A stretch of DNA of 64,000 nt, taken from positions 1-64,000 of the forward strand of contig JARROA010000013.1 in the NCBI GenBank assembly GCA_037384425.1, in the 5' to 3' direction. A model generated the notes under the pieces. The model worked only from the letters and a program-made list of their open reading frames with translations, was not told the DNA's origin and did not search any database. Made by a program: the position numbers and the translations under genes. This document shows, one piece after another, positions 44,542 through 52,218 of the stretch (position 1 is the stretch's first letter; each line of letters begins with the position of its first letter). The stretch is from Thiodiazotropha sp037384425 (lineage in GTDB: Bacteria; Pseudomonadota; Gammaproteobacteria; Chromatiales; Chromatiaceae).

Positions 44542-45552
44542 ATGAAATCGGAATATCAAAACTTGATCGGTGTCGTTGTTCTTTCGAGCCAGCTGGCGCT
44601 GGGTGGCTTCGCCCACGCCGAATCCCCGGTCGTGGGGCGTAGCCCCTGGGGGCCATCCGACGAGATCGGCCGGCTCAACCTGATGACGGGGGAGTCGCGC
44701 GAGGCCATCCTGTCGCGTATCGCCGGCGGCGCCGTCTACGATCTCTCAGTGGACTACTTTATCGGTATGCCCAGCTGGCAGGCTGCCGGCGATCCCCACT
44801 ATCGTATCTGGATGACCCATACACCCCACGGAACGGTGATTGACGATCCGCTGAAGCTCGGCGGCAAGATGAACCGGCATGTCAGCTATACCGGCGCTGC
44901 CGTCTCCATGTACACCCACATGGGGACGCATATCGATGCCCTGGCCCACTTCGGGCTCGACGGCAGGATCTGGAACGGCTTTCGCGCAGACGAGCAGCTC
45001 GGTGATCGGGGCTGGCGGATCGCCGGGGCCGAGAACATACCCCCCATCGTGGCGCGTGGCGTGCTGATCGATGTGGCCGCGGCCAAAGGGGTGAAGATGC
45101 TCCCGGACGGCTATCGCGTGACCCGTGAGGACCTGGTCGAGGCGCTGCAACGGCAACAGGTAGAGTTGCAGTCGGGGGATGTGGTGTTGATCCGCACCGG
45201 CCGCATGCAGCACTATGAAGATGCGGCGGCCTACATGGAGAATCCTCCCGGGCTGGGACTCTCGGCCGCACGCTATCTGGTGGAAGAGGGCGGTGCCATG
45301 ATCGTCGGCGCCGACAATCTGAGTTTCGAGTCCTTCCCCTCGGAGATCGCGAGCAACTATGTCCCGGTGCATACCTATCTGCTGGCTGAACAGGGTACCC
45401 CTATCATGGAGCTGGTCTATCTTGAGGCGCTTTCGCGCGACAGGCTTTACGAGTTCGCCTTTATCGGCGGTTCGCTGAAGTTTCGCGGTGCCGACGGCGC
45501 GCCCATCCGTCCTATCGCCGTGCCACTCGGGAAGCTCGATGAAACTCAGTGA
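44542..45552 (+). CDS. Exported cyclase / kynurenine-formamidase-like metal hydrolase
   Basis: 336 residues with an N-terminal signal (cleavage after about residue 27, GGFAHAESP). The PF04199 signature HMGTHIDALAHFG (about 130-142) supplies the His and Asp metal ligands. Family members hydrolyse N-formyl or cyclic amides or catalyse cyclisation; this exported one would act in the periplasm. GGAGGT precedes the ATG. 13 bp after the transporter gene, so co-transcribed; a shared catabolic substrate is inferred. Confidence 0.83.
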   Translation: MKSEYQNLIGVVVLSSQLALGGFAHAESPVVGRSPWGPSDEIGRLNLMTGESREAILSRIAGGAVYDLSVDYFIGMPSWQAAGDPHYRIWMTHTPHGTVIDDPLKLGGKMNRHVSYTGAAVSMYTHMGTHIDALAHFGLDGRIWNGFRADEQLGDRGWRIAGAENIPPIVARGVLIDVAAAKGVKMLPDGYRVTREDLVEALQRQQVELQSGDVVLIRTGRMQHYEDAAAYMENPPGLGLSAARYLVEEGGAMIVGADNLSFESFPSEIASNYVPVHTYLLAEQGTPIMELVYLEALSRDRLYEFAFIGGSLKFRGADGAPIRPIAVPLGKLDETQ

Positions 45553-45684
45553 ACCCTGTCAGGCCCGCGCCATCCGATACCTGGATCAAGGGCAGCTTGA
45601 CCCTGATGCTAACGTGGGTTTACGGCATCCTCCGCCGCGGCGATGGGTCCGACATATCGAGCACGATTGCCAGGAGTCACGGCT

Positions 45685-46392
45685 ATGAAGATAAAGCGTA
45701 TTTGCATCGTTGGCGCTTCCGGCAAGCTCGGACAGTACATGGTCCAGCATGCTCTCGATCGGGGTTATGCAGTGGTTGGGGTCTGCCGGGCACAGAGTGT
45801 CGGCAAACTCGAGAAGTTCAAGCACAGGATCACCATCCTGCCCGGAGCCACGAATGACCGGGAGGTCATCCGGCAGGCGGTAGCGGGCTGCGACGGCGTA
45901 CTGACGGTGCTCGTTCCCTGGGGCGTCCATCACTACGCGACGGGAACGGCTCAAGCGGTGCTCGACTTCGCCGAACCGGGTGCCCGCCTGATCTTCTCCT
46001 GCGGCTGGCACATTACGAAAGACGGGTTGGATGTCTATCCCAAAACCTTCAAGTTGCTGCTCGCCGTTTTCGGTTGGGTGGCGAAACGGATACGCTTCGC
46101 GGACATCGACGATCAGGTCGAGGCCTGTCGCCGTATCTTCGCCAGCGACCGGCGCTGGACGGTCGTCCGGGGCAGCGACCTGGAGGAGGGTGAGGGCCAG
46201 GGCCTGCCGGTCTGGAGCAGGCATGTCGGGGATCCCATCCTGGGGAGCAACCTGACGCGACGGATCGACTTTGCCCTGTTCATGGTAGAGGCCCTGGTCA
46301 ACGACACACTGATTCATGAGGCGCCGGCTATCGTCGGTTGTCAGACGCCTTCCGCGCGTCGCTTCAGTGAGCGCAAACCGCAGAGCAATTGA
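45685..46392 (+). CDS. NAD(P)-binding NmrA/SDR-like protein
   Basis: 235 residues from ATG 45685, with AGGAGT 11 nt upstream. Rossmann start CIVGASGKLGQYMVQHALDRGY (GxxGxxG, about 6-15) and an extended-SDR pattern; a Ser-Tyr-x3-Lys catalytic set is not obvious. Substrate not known. 132 bp after the cyclase gene; may be part of the same operon or independent. Confidence 0.78.
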   Translation: MKIKRICIVGASGKLGQYMVQHALDRGYAVVGVCRAQSVGKLEKFKHRITILPGATNDREVIRQAVAGCDGVLTVLVPWGVHHYATGTAQAVLDFAEPGARLIFSCGWHITKDGLDVYPKTFKLLLAVFGWVAKRIRFADIDDQVEACRRIFASDRRWTVVRGSDLEEGEGQGLPVWSRHVGDPILGSNLTRRIDFALFMVEALVNDTLIHEAPAIVGCQTPSARRFSERKPQSN

Positions 46393-46744
46393 AGCTGCAT
46401 TGATGCGCGTCCCGCTCACTCGTTGAGAATATCGAACAGAGCATATTGAGCCTGATCCCCCAGCGCTCTCCGAGACGTTTACCGGCTACATCTCTGCCTG
46501 GGGGCAAGGCGGCCGTCGCTGCTGGGACAATAGTGCCCGATCGGGTTTAACCATGGCAGAATCTGTCATGTATATTACTTTCGGATCAGTAACTGGCAGG
46601 CAGGTCGACAGTTGGCAGCAAATGTGTCGAAGTGTCAGCCGATACGGTGAGCAGGTTCAGCCTGGTCATTCCGAATGCCGGTCGTGGTCATGGAACGGCT
46701 GTCGACGCGGGGGTCTCCACGACAGGTCTACGTGAGCGCATACC
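46393..46744. other. Intergenic region with a duplicated 21-bp element
   Basis: 352 bp without a gene. It contains ATATTACTTTCGGATCAGTA followed by A (46572-46592), found again at 51581-51601. The element contains TTACT-N8-AGTAA, an inverted repeat of operator size, about 150 bp before the retropepsin-rimK operon. Confidence 0.5.
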
Positions 46745-47245
46745 ATGAGCGAAGAGGTGAAAAAGAACAATCAAACCGGGATTAAGATGGAACGTCACGC
46801 CATCGGTTGGCGTGAGTGGGTCACACTGCCCGAACTGGGGATCGATGCCATCAAGGCCAAGGTGGATACCGGCGCGCGTACTTCCGCGCTGCACGCCTTC
46901 GCGGTGGAGCCTTATGAGGAGTCCGGTGTACGCATGGTGCGTTTCGGTATTCACCCGATACAGAAACGCACGGACGTGGAGCTCATCTGTTCTGCCCCGG
47001 TGGTCGACCGGCGCTGGGTCTCGGACTCCGGCGGACATCGCGAACAGCGCTGGGTGATCGTGACCCCGGTCCGTATCGGCGACATCGAATGGCCGGTCGA
47101 GTTGACCCTGACCAATCGGGACAGCATGCTGTTTCGTATGCTTCTGGGTCGCACCGGCATGGGCAAACAGTTTCTGGTGCGACCCGACGCCTCTTACCTT
47201 CTCGGCAAGCCACCGCATTGGGTGGCGCACAAACAGAGATCCTGA
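46745..47245 (+). CDS. rimB: Retropepsin-like ATP-dependent zinc protease family protein (RimB-like)
   Basis: 166 residues of the PF05618 family. The motif VDTGARTSALHA (about residues 40-51) is the retropepsin DTGA active-site loop; the rest (VDRRWVSDSGGHREQRWVI; LTLTNRDSMLFRMLLGRTGM) matches the family. In Pseudomonas the homologue RimB works with RimK in controlling glutamylation of ribosomal protein S6. Here it precedes rimK by 11 bp, supporting the same function. Confidence 0.85.
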   Translation: MSEEVKKNNQTGIKMERHAIGWREWVTLPELGIDAIKAKVDTGARTSALHAFAVEPYEESGVRMVRFGIHPIQKRTDVELICSAPVVDRRWVSDSGGHREQRWVIVTPVRIGDIEWPVELTLTNRDSMLFRMLLGRTGMGKQFLVRPDASYLLGKPPHWVAHKQRS

Positions 47246-47256
47246 AGGAAACTATC

Positions 47257-48162
47257 GTGAAAATCGCCATACTCTCACGCAACCGCAAACTCTACTCCAC
47301 CGCCCGGCTGGTGGAGGCGTGCAAACAACGTGGTCATGAGGTCGATGTGCTCGACGTGGTGCGTTGCTACATGGATATTTCCCAAGACGCACCTGAGCTT
47401 CATTACAAGGGTGAGGTACTGCCGCGCTACGATGCCGTGATCCCCCGCATCGGCGCTTCCGTCACCTTCTATGGCACGGCGGTGCTGCGCCAGCTGGAAA
47501 TGATGGGGGTGTTTCCAGTCAATGAATCAGTCGCCATCAGCCGTTCGCGGGACAAGCTCCGCTCCTTGCAGCTGTTGGCCCGGGCCGGTGTCGGCATGCC
47601 CAAGACCGGTTTCGCCAACTCTCCCGACGATATCCAGGACCTGATCAAAATGCTCGGCGGCGCCCCCATGGTGATCAAACTGCTGGAGGGGACTCAGGGC
47701 ATCGGCGTGGTGCTGGCGGAAACCCGCAAGGCGGCCGAGAGTGTCATCGAAGCCTTCATGGGCATGAAGACCAACATCCTGGCGCAGGAGTTCATCAAGG
47801 AAGCGGGAGGCGCCGACATACGCTGTTTCGTTATCGGTGGAAAGGTCGTTGCGGCGATGATGCGCCAGGCGCCCGAAGGGGAGTTCCGCTCCAATCTGCA
47901 TCGGGGTGGCAGCGCCCAGCTGGTCAAGATCACGCCGCGCGAACGGGCCACCGCCGTCAAGGCGGCCAAGGTGATGGGACTGAATGTGGCGGGTGTCGAT
48001 ATCCTGCGTTCGGAGCGCGGGCCCCTGGTGATGGAGGTCAACTCTTCGCCTGGACTAGAGGGGATTGAGAGAGCGACCGGCAAGGACGTGTCCGGAATGA
48101 TCGTCGACTTCATCGAAAAGAATGCCCGTCCCAACCGCACCCGCACCAAGGGCAAGGGTTAG
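47257..48162 (+). CDS. rimK: RimK, ATP-grasp glutamate ligase of ribosomal protein S6
   Basis: 301 residues, the same length as E. coli RimK. Start GTG 47257, GAAGGA 7-12 nt upstream; a frame starting at 47089 would run through the upstream gene and is rejected. ATP-grasp motifs include VAISRSRDKLRSLQLLARAG, MVIKLLEGTQGIGVVLAE and VAGVDILRSERGPLVMEVNSSPGL, with metal-binding Glu/Asn (EVN). Adds glutamates to the C terminus of S6. Confidence 0.93.
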   Translation: MKIAILSRNRKLYSTARLVEACKQRGHEVDVLDVVRCYMDISQDAPELHYKGEVLPRYDAVIPRIGASVTFYGTAVLRQLEMMGVFPVNESVAISRSRDKLRSLQLLARAGVGMPKTGFANSPDDIQDLIKMLGGAPMVIKLLEGTQGIGVVLAETRKAAESVIEAFMGMKTNILAQEFIKEAGGADIRCFVIGGKVVAAMMRQAPEGEFRSNLHRGGSAQLVKITPRERATAVKAAKVMGLNVAGVDILRSERGPLVMEVNSSPGLEGIERATGKDVSGMIVDFIEKNARPNRTRTKGKG

Positions 48163-48182
48163 GTGTGTCGAAAGGCTCTGTC

Positions 48183-49235
48183 ATGGAACCCTTGATCATT
48201 GCCGGTCAGCGTATCGAGCCGGGTACACATCAGACCATCGATCTGCCGGTGGCGCTGTTGCACACGCAGACGCCCATGAATATGCCGGTGCGGATCATCC
48301 GGGGTCGCAAGGACGGCCCACGCCTCTTCGTCAGTGCGGCGATCCACGGCGACGAACTGAACGGGGTCGAGATCATCCGTCGACTGAACCAGGAAAAGGC
48401 GCTCAAACGTCTGCACGGTACCCTCATCACCATACCCATCGTCAATGTCTTCGGCGTCATCCACCACTCCCGTTATCTGCCCGACCGGCGCGATCTCAAT
48501 CGCAGCTTTCCCGGCTCGGAAAGGGGCTCACTGGCGGGACGACTGGCCGACATCTTCATGACTGAGATCGTCGCCAACTCCACCCACGGTATCGATCTGC
48601 ATACCGGGGCACTGCATCGGGACAACCTGCCCCACTTGAGGGTGAATCTGGAGGATCCCGAGACCGAGCGGTTGGCGCGGACCTTCGGTGTCCCTGTCAT
48701 CATCAACTCAGATCTGCGGGACGGTTCGCTGCGTGAGGTCGCGGCGGAACGAGGCATCCCCATGCTGCTCTATGAGGCGGGGGAGGCGTTACGTTTCGAC
48801 GAGCTCTCCATCCGTGCCGGTGTGAAAGGCATCCTCAACGTGATGCGTGAGCTGGAGATGCTGCCAAAGAGCCGCACCCGGGTGAAACGCAAGAGCGTGG
48901 AACCCCTGGTGGCCCGCTCCTCGATCTGGGCCCGCGCCACCGAGAGCGGTATCTTCCGTACCTACGCCGCCCTAGGCTCCCGGGTGGCCAAGGGGGAGGT
49001 GCTGGGCGCCATCGCCTCGCCCTTCGGCGACAACAACGTTGAGCTGTTGTCGCCCACCTCGGGCATCGTTATCGGCAGATCCAAACTGCCGCTGGTCAAC
49101 GAGGGGGACGCCCTGTTCCACATCGCCCGCTTCCAAGCGGTGAAGGGTGCGGCGGAAAACGTGGAGGTCTTCACCGAGACCCTGGCGTCGGAGGAGCCGG
49201 AGGACCCGATGGGTGGGGAGCAGCCGATTATCTGA
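48183..49235 (+). CDS. Succinylglutamate desuccinylase / aspartoacylase family protein
   Basis: 350 residues from ATG 48183 (AAAGG 7 nt upstream; a GTG at 48165 adds six). Zinc site: HGDELNGVEIIRRL (H..E, about 55) and the third His in GIDLHTGALHRDN (about 138). Carboxypeptidase-like fold, C-terminal beta barrel with GVIGRSK-type turn. This family member is regularly found after rimK and may trim or process the glutamylated product, but its substrate is unproven. Last gene of the operon. Confidence 0.85.
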   Translation: MEPLIIAGQRIEPGTHQTIDLPVALLHTQTPMNMPVRIIRGRKDGPRLFVSAAIHGDELNGVEIIRRLNQEKALKRLHGTLITIPIVNVFGVIHHSRYLPDRRDLNRSFPGSERGSLAGRLADIFMTEIVANSTHGIDLHTGALHRDNLPHLRVNLEDPETERLARTFGVPVIINSDLRDGSLREVAAERGIPMLLYEAGEALRFDELSIRAGVKGILNVMRELEMLPKSRTRVKRKSVEPLVARSSIWARATESGIFRTYAALGSRVAKGEVLGAIASPFGDNNVELLSPTSGIVIGRSKLPLVNEGDALFHIARFQAVKGAAENVEVFTETLASEEPEDPMGGEQPII

Positions 49236-49811
49236 ATTGTCTCGGTCAATGAGGGAAATGGATACCTCCCTCAGGCAATCCTTGAATGAGGTGCCGGCCA
49301 GAGCAGCTGCAACGATCGGGGCTTGAGGCATACATTGGGGGATTCGCTTTTCACCAGTCTCGTTGAGGGGGGTATGAGGGGATTGCTGGAAGTTTTTACG
49401 ACCGCTCCGGCTGGTTATGCCTTCGACACCCGAGACGCTGTCGAATTAATTGACACCCGAAATCTCCGGTCAAAAGTGTCGATGGCAGCGTGATTACGCT
49501 GCCTTAAGAATTCAGAAAAAGCTATTACAATCTAAATTCCTTTTTCAGGCCTATGGCCTGTCGACGTGATTTACATCTCTGTCGTGCTACCTGAATTAAC
49601 CTCCCAGTTTCGCAGCGACTTCCGGATAATTTCACTAAATATCAATGAGAAGCGAGTGTGATGTCCAGCGATGCGATTGTTGGTGTGGTTATTGCGTGCT
49701 TAGTTCAGTAAGTAAAGACTCAAAAGGTCTTTCATGTAGGGAGTGGGACTCTGCCACTGGAACCTGGCGACACGTAAGAACTTAACGGTAACACATCTGA
49801 GGTGATTGAGA
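49236..49811. other. Long intergenic region before the PEP-CTERM gene
   Basis: 576 bp without a gene. It holds a perfect 8-bp inverted repeat GGCAGCGT-GATT-ACGCTGCC (49484-49503), two direct copies of TTGACACCCGA/TCGACACCCGA-like sequence around 49425-49460, and a sigma-54-like promoter at 49681-49696. Confidence 0.5.
49681..49696 (+). promoter_or_regulatory. Possible sigma-54 promoter for the PEP-CTERM gene
   Basis: TGGTGT, 5 nt, TTGCG has the invariant GG and GC 12 bp apart but deviates from TGGCAC. PEP-CTERM genes in other proteobacteria are often controlled by sigma-54 with PrsK/PrsR, so the site is plausible. Gene start is about 105 bp downstream of the inferred start. Confidence 0.35.
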
Positions 49812-50375
49812 ATGAAGAAGTTATTGTTGAGCGCTCTGTTTGTGCTAGGGATCAGTGCGAACACGATTGCTCAAGCTGTAATGATCGATGACTCGAACGC
49901 GGGCGTTTACGACGGTACAGACGTGGGTGGTATCGATACGCTACTCGAAGTGCGTACGAAAGCCGACTTTCTCGCTTCCGGGCTTTCGCAAGTCGACTTT
50001 GAGTTGGACTTGATCAACGACCACGCGACCACGACCTACACCTACAATGTGGGTGATTACAAGACGGAAGACGTCGACTACTATGCTACCGATACGGCGA
50101 ATGTCTACGCCTTCGGACCGGCAGAGTTGGGAGATTTCTTCATCGTCAAGAACAGTACGTTCTGGGCGTTGTTTCAGAATAATGTGGAGTTCGACTGGGG
50201 TGTGATTCTGGCTAGTGTGCTTCCGGAAGGAATGAATATCCCCAGCGATTCCATGAGCATCAGTCACGTTACGGCAACACCCGTAACGAAGACTGTCCCG
50301 GAACCCTCCCTGATGCTCCTGATGGGAACCGGGTTGATCGGGTTTGGTCTCGCCCGGCGGAAGATGAAGTGCTGA
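49812..50375 (+). CDS. PEP-CTERM sorted exported protein
   Basis: 187 residues with a Sec signal peptide (KKLLLSALFVLGISANTIAQA, about 1-22, quoted as 21 minus one residue in effect: KLLLSALFVLGISANTIAQA) and the C-terminal tripartite sorting signal VPEPSLMLLMGTGLIGFGLA then RRK. It should be cleaved by exosortase and sent to the outside or exopolysaccharide matrix. The central domain is acidic and Asp/Thr rich; function unknown. No exosortase is in the window. GAGGTGATTGAG precedes the ATG. Confidence 0.9.
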   Translation: MKKLLLSALFVLGISANTIAQAVMIDDSNAGVYDGTDVGGIDTLLEVRTKADFLASGLSQVDFELDLINDHATTTYTYNVGDYKTEDVDYYATDTANVYAFGPAELGDFFIVKNSTFWALFQNNVEFDWGVILASVLPEGMNIPSDSMSISHVTATPVTKTVPEPSLMLLMGTGLIGFGLARRKMKC

Positions 50376-50400
50376 CTTCGTAGCCTATGAGATGTCACCC

Positions 50401-50425
50401 AGCCCCGCTTCATGCGGGGCTTTTT
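50401..50425 (+). terminator. Intrinsic terminator after the PEP-CTERM gene
   Basis: AGCCCCGC (50401-50408), TTCAT loop, GCGGGGCT, then TTTTG. Classic stem-loop plus T-run 25 nt after the stop. Confidence 0.9.
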
Positions 50426-50632
50426 GTTTCTACGATGTGAGCCGGGATGGCTAACATTTCCTGCAGGCCTCTTGGAACGGATGTGACTTCGGTCCGTGTA
50501 ACTGCGGATGACATTAGAAAATCAGGCCATCGCGATAGTTTCCCCGGTCGTCTGGTCGCAGGGCTTGCCCGTTATATCGTCCGCAGTTGATAGCAATACA
50601 CTGTGATAACAGGATAGCGACAGTATGTTTTT

Positions 50633-51562
50633 TTACTCTTTGAGTTCCCAAGGCGATTGAGTATCCTGCCGGCAGGCGTCGAAGACCCTGTCGATAATCT
50701 TGTTGTCGTTTTTCCAGGCTTGATGCTGCATGGTAACGCACTCATTTCCGCTTTCGTCGTACTTGTCGAGCAGGGCGAGTCTGCCACGTCTGCCGCTGTC
50801 GGGATTCGCCCAGGTCTTGCTGGAACCTTTGCTCGCTGCGGTGAGTGCCACCGCTGCCTCCCTGGCGATCCTCAAATCCTCGCCTTCAAGCACAATCGCT
50901 TTCCCGCCGGCGATGTTTCCCAGACCGGAGAGCGCCCGAAACGGGGCGGTGATCACGCCGGTGAAGACACCTGTCACCGCGCCTTCGGTTGCTTTCTGTC
51001 CGGCAACGCCGGCCTTCGAGATAAGGTCATCGACGCGATCCAGGGTGGCGGGTATCGATTTGCGCGTGGTCTCGATCTCTTCACGTATCGCCTTGACCTC
51101 CTCGAGGACATCGGGAACCAGCTGTCGGCTTGCCGCTATCTCCTTGTTGGTTTGACTGATCGAGGCGGAGGTCGCGTTCACGGTTTTCAGGATATCTGGA
51201 ATCGACTCCCTGGAATCTTCGACCTGTTGCAGGATGGATGGGATGAGCTTTCTGGTTTCCTCTATCTCGATGATAACGGATGGTATGAGTTTCCGTGTTT
51301 CTCCAATCTCATCGACAATGGTGGGAATCTCTCCACGGACTGCCGATATCTCAGTCAGTATCGGAGGCACCAGTCTTCGAATTTCCTTCACTTCAGCAAG
51401 AATCGGATCGACTTTTCCGCTTGTGCTTTCCACCTGTGTCAGGATGGCCGGGAGGTCCCTGTGGATGCGGGATAATTCATAGGTGAAATAGGCGATGGCC
51501 CCCGCGACAGCGAACAATCCTGCAGAAAGCGTATAGGTTGCAACAGAGCCGGTCTTGTTCAC
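50633..51562 (-). CDS. Membrane-anchored 14-residue-repeat protein with surface-antigen-like C terminus
   Basis: 309 residues; start GTG 51562 with GGAGG 10-14 nt upstream. One N-terminal membrane helix (about 8-27). Residues about 33-180 are about ten tandem 14-residue repeats of the type T-R-K-L-I-P-S-I-L-x-E-V-E-x (for example TRKLIPSVIIEIEE, TRKLIPSILQQVED, VRGEIPTIVDEIGE, SRQLVPDVLEEVKA), helical with a Pro each repeat. A Gly-rich segment follows (GAVTGVFTGVITAPF), then a C-terminal region (about 250-305) resembling the end of 17-kDa surface-antigen proteins: WANPDSGRRGRL, two Cys, and DACRQDTQSPWEL. Function unknown. Confidence 0.75.
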   Translation of the reverse strand: MNKTGSVATYTLSAGLFAVAGAIAYFTYELSRIHRDLPAILTQVESTSGKVDPILAEVKEIRRLVPPILTEISAVRGEIPTIVDEIGETRKLIPSVIIEIEETRKLIPSILQQVEDSRESIPDILKTVNATSASISQTNKEIAASRQLVPDVLEEVKAIREEIETTRKSIPATLDRVDDLISKAGVAGQKATEGAVTGVFTGVITAPFRALSGLGNIAGGKAIVLEGEDLRIAREAAVALTAASKGSSKTWANPDSGRRGRLALLDKYDESGNECVTMQHQAWKNDNKIIDRVFDACRQDTQSPWELKE

Positions 51563-52027
51563 GTTGCCGAGCCTCCATAGATATTACTTTCGGATCAGTA
51601 AGAGGATCTGGTCGCGCTGTTTGATACCCATCTGAGTTCGCGAGCGCCAATGTGTGTGATCAAATGAAAAGTGGGATCATCATGGCATTGACCAGGTCGA
51701 TGAAGAACACGCCCACCAGAAGCGTCCGATCAATGAGTTCCTTCGGACATTTCCCCTGGACGTGAGATACAGCCCTCTCTACCACTAGGCTACTGGCGGA
51801 ACCCTAGCCCTTCACGCGGGAATTTGCGAGGGATTTAGCGGCGCTGATGGCGACCCAGGGTATTCCGTTTGCGGGGGGGTGACAGCCCCGGTCTATCCTG
51901 CAAGCCGTGCTGAGGCATCGCGTGAGCGGGATCGCGCTTGAGAGGGCTTGCCGCGGGTCACCTGGCATCTGAGGCCTGGGGCGATGTCGGCGCGGTGACG
52001 AAAACCGCCTGGGATTCAAGGGGATAA
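51563..52027. other. Intergenic region, second copy of the 21-bp element and tRNA-like stretch
   Basis: 465 bp without a protein gene. The 21-bp element (51581-51601) sits 19 bp before the GTG of the repeat protein gene, in promoter position. On the minus strand 51760-51795 reads AGTAGCCTAGTGGTAGAGAG, like the D-arm of a tRNA, but no matching anticodon arm or T arm follows, so a tRNA remnant is possible. The remainder is featureless. Confidence 0.4.
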
Positions 52028-52103
52028 TGGTGGGCGCAACAGGGATCGAACCTGTGACCTCTGCAATGTGACTGCAGCGCTCTCCCAGCTGAGCTATGCG
52101 CCC
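52028..52103 (-). tRNA. tRNA-Val (CAC)
   Basis: Minus strand: acceptor GGGCGCA pairs with TGCGCCC, discriminator A and encoded CCA. D arm AGCTCAGCTGGGAGAGC, anticodon stem CTGCA/TGCAG with loop GTCACAT (anticodon CAC, reads GUG), T arm with GGTTCGATCC. Complete and well paired. Confidence 0.95.
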
Positions 52104-52218
52104 TCGTGCGGTGAGGAGCGCATTCTAATGGGCTTTCACCAGGGGCGTCAAACGTCTCTACCGATTAGGCCAGGGTCTGATAGAATCCCCCCTTTCCTGT
52201 TTCCCTGTTGTGAGATCG

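Noticed and set aside
45586..46419. Minus-strand frame of 277 codons opposite the NmrA-like gene
   Set aside because: The plus-strand frame has a ribosome site and a Rossmann motif; the minus one has neither.
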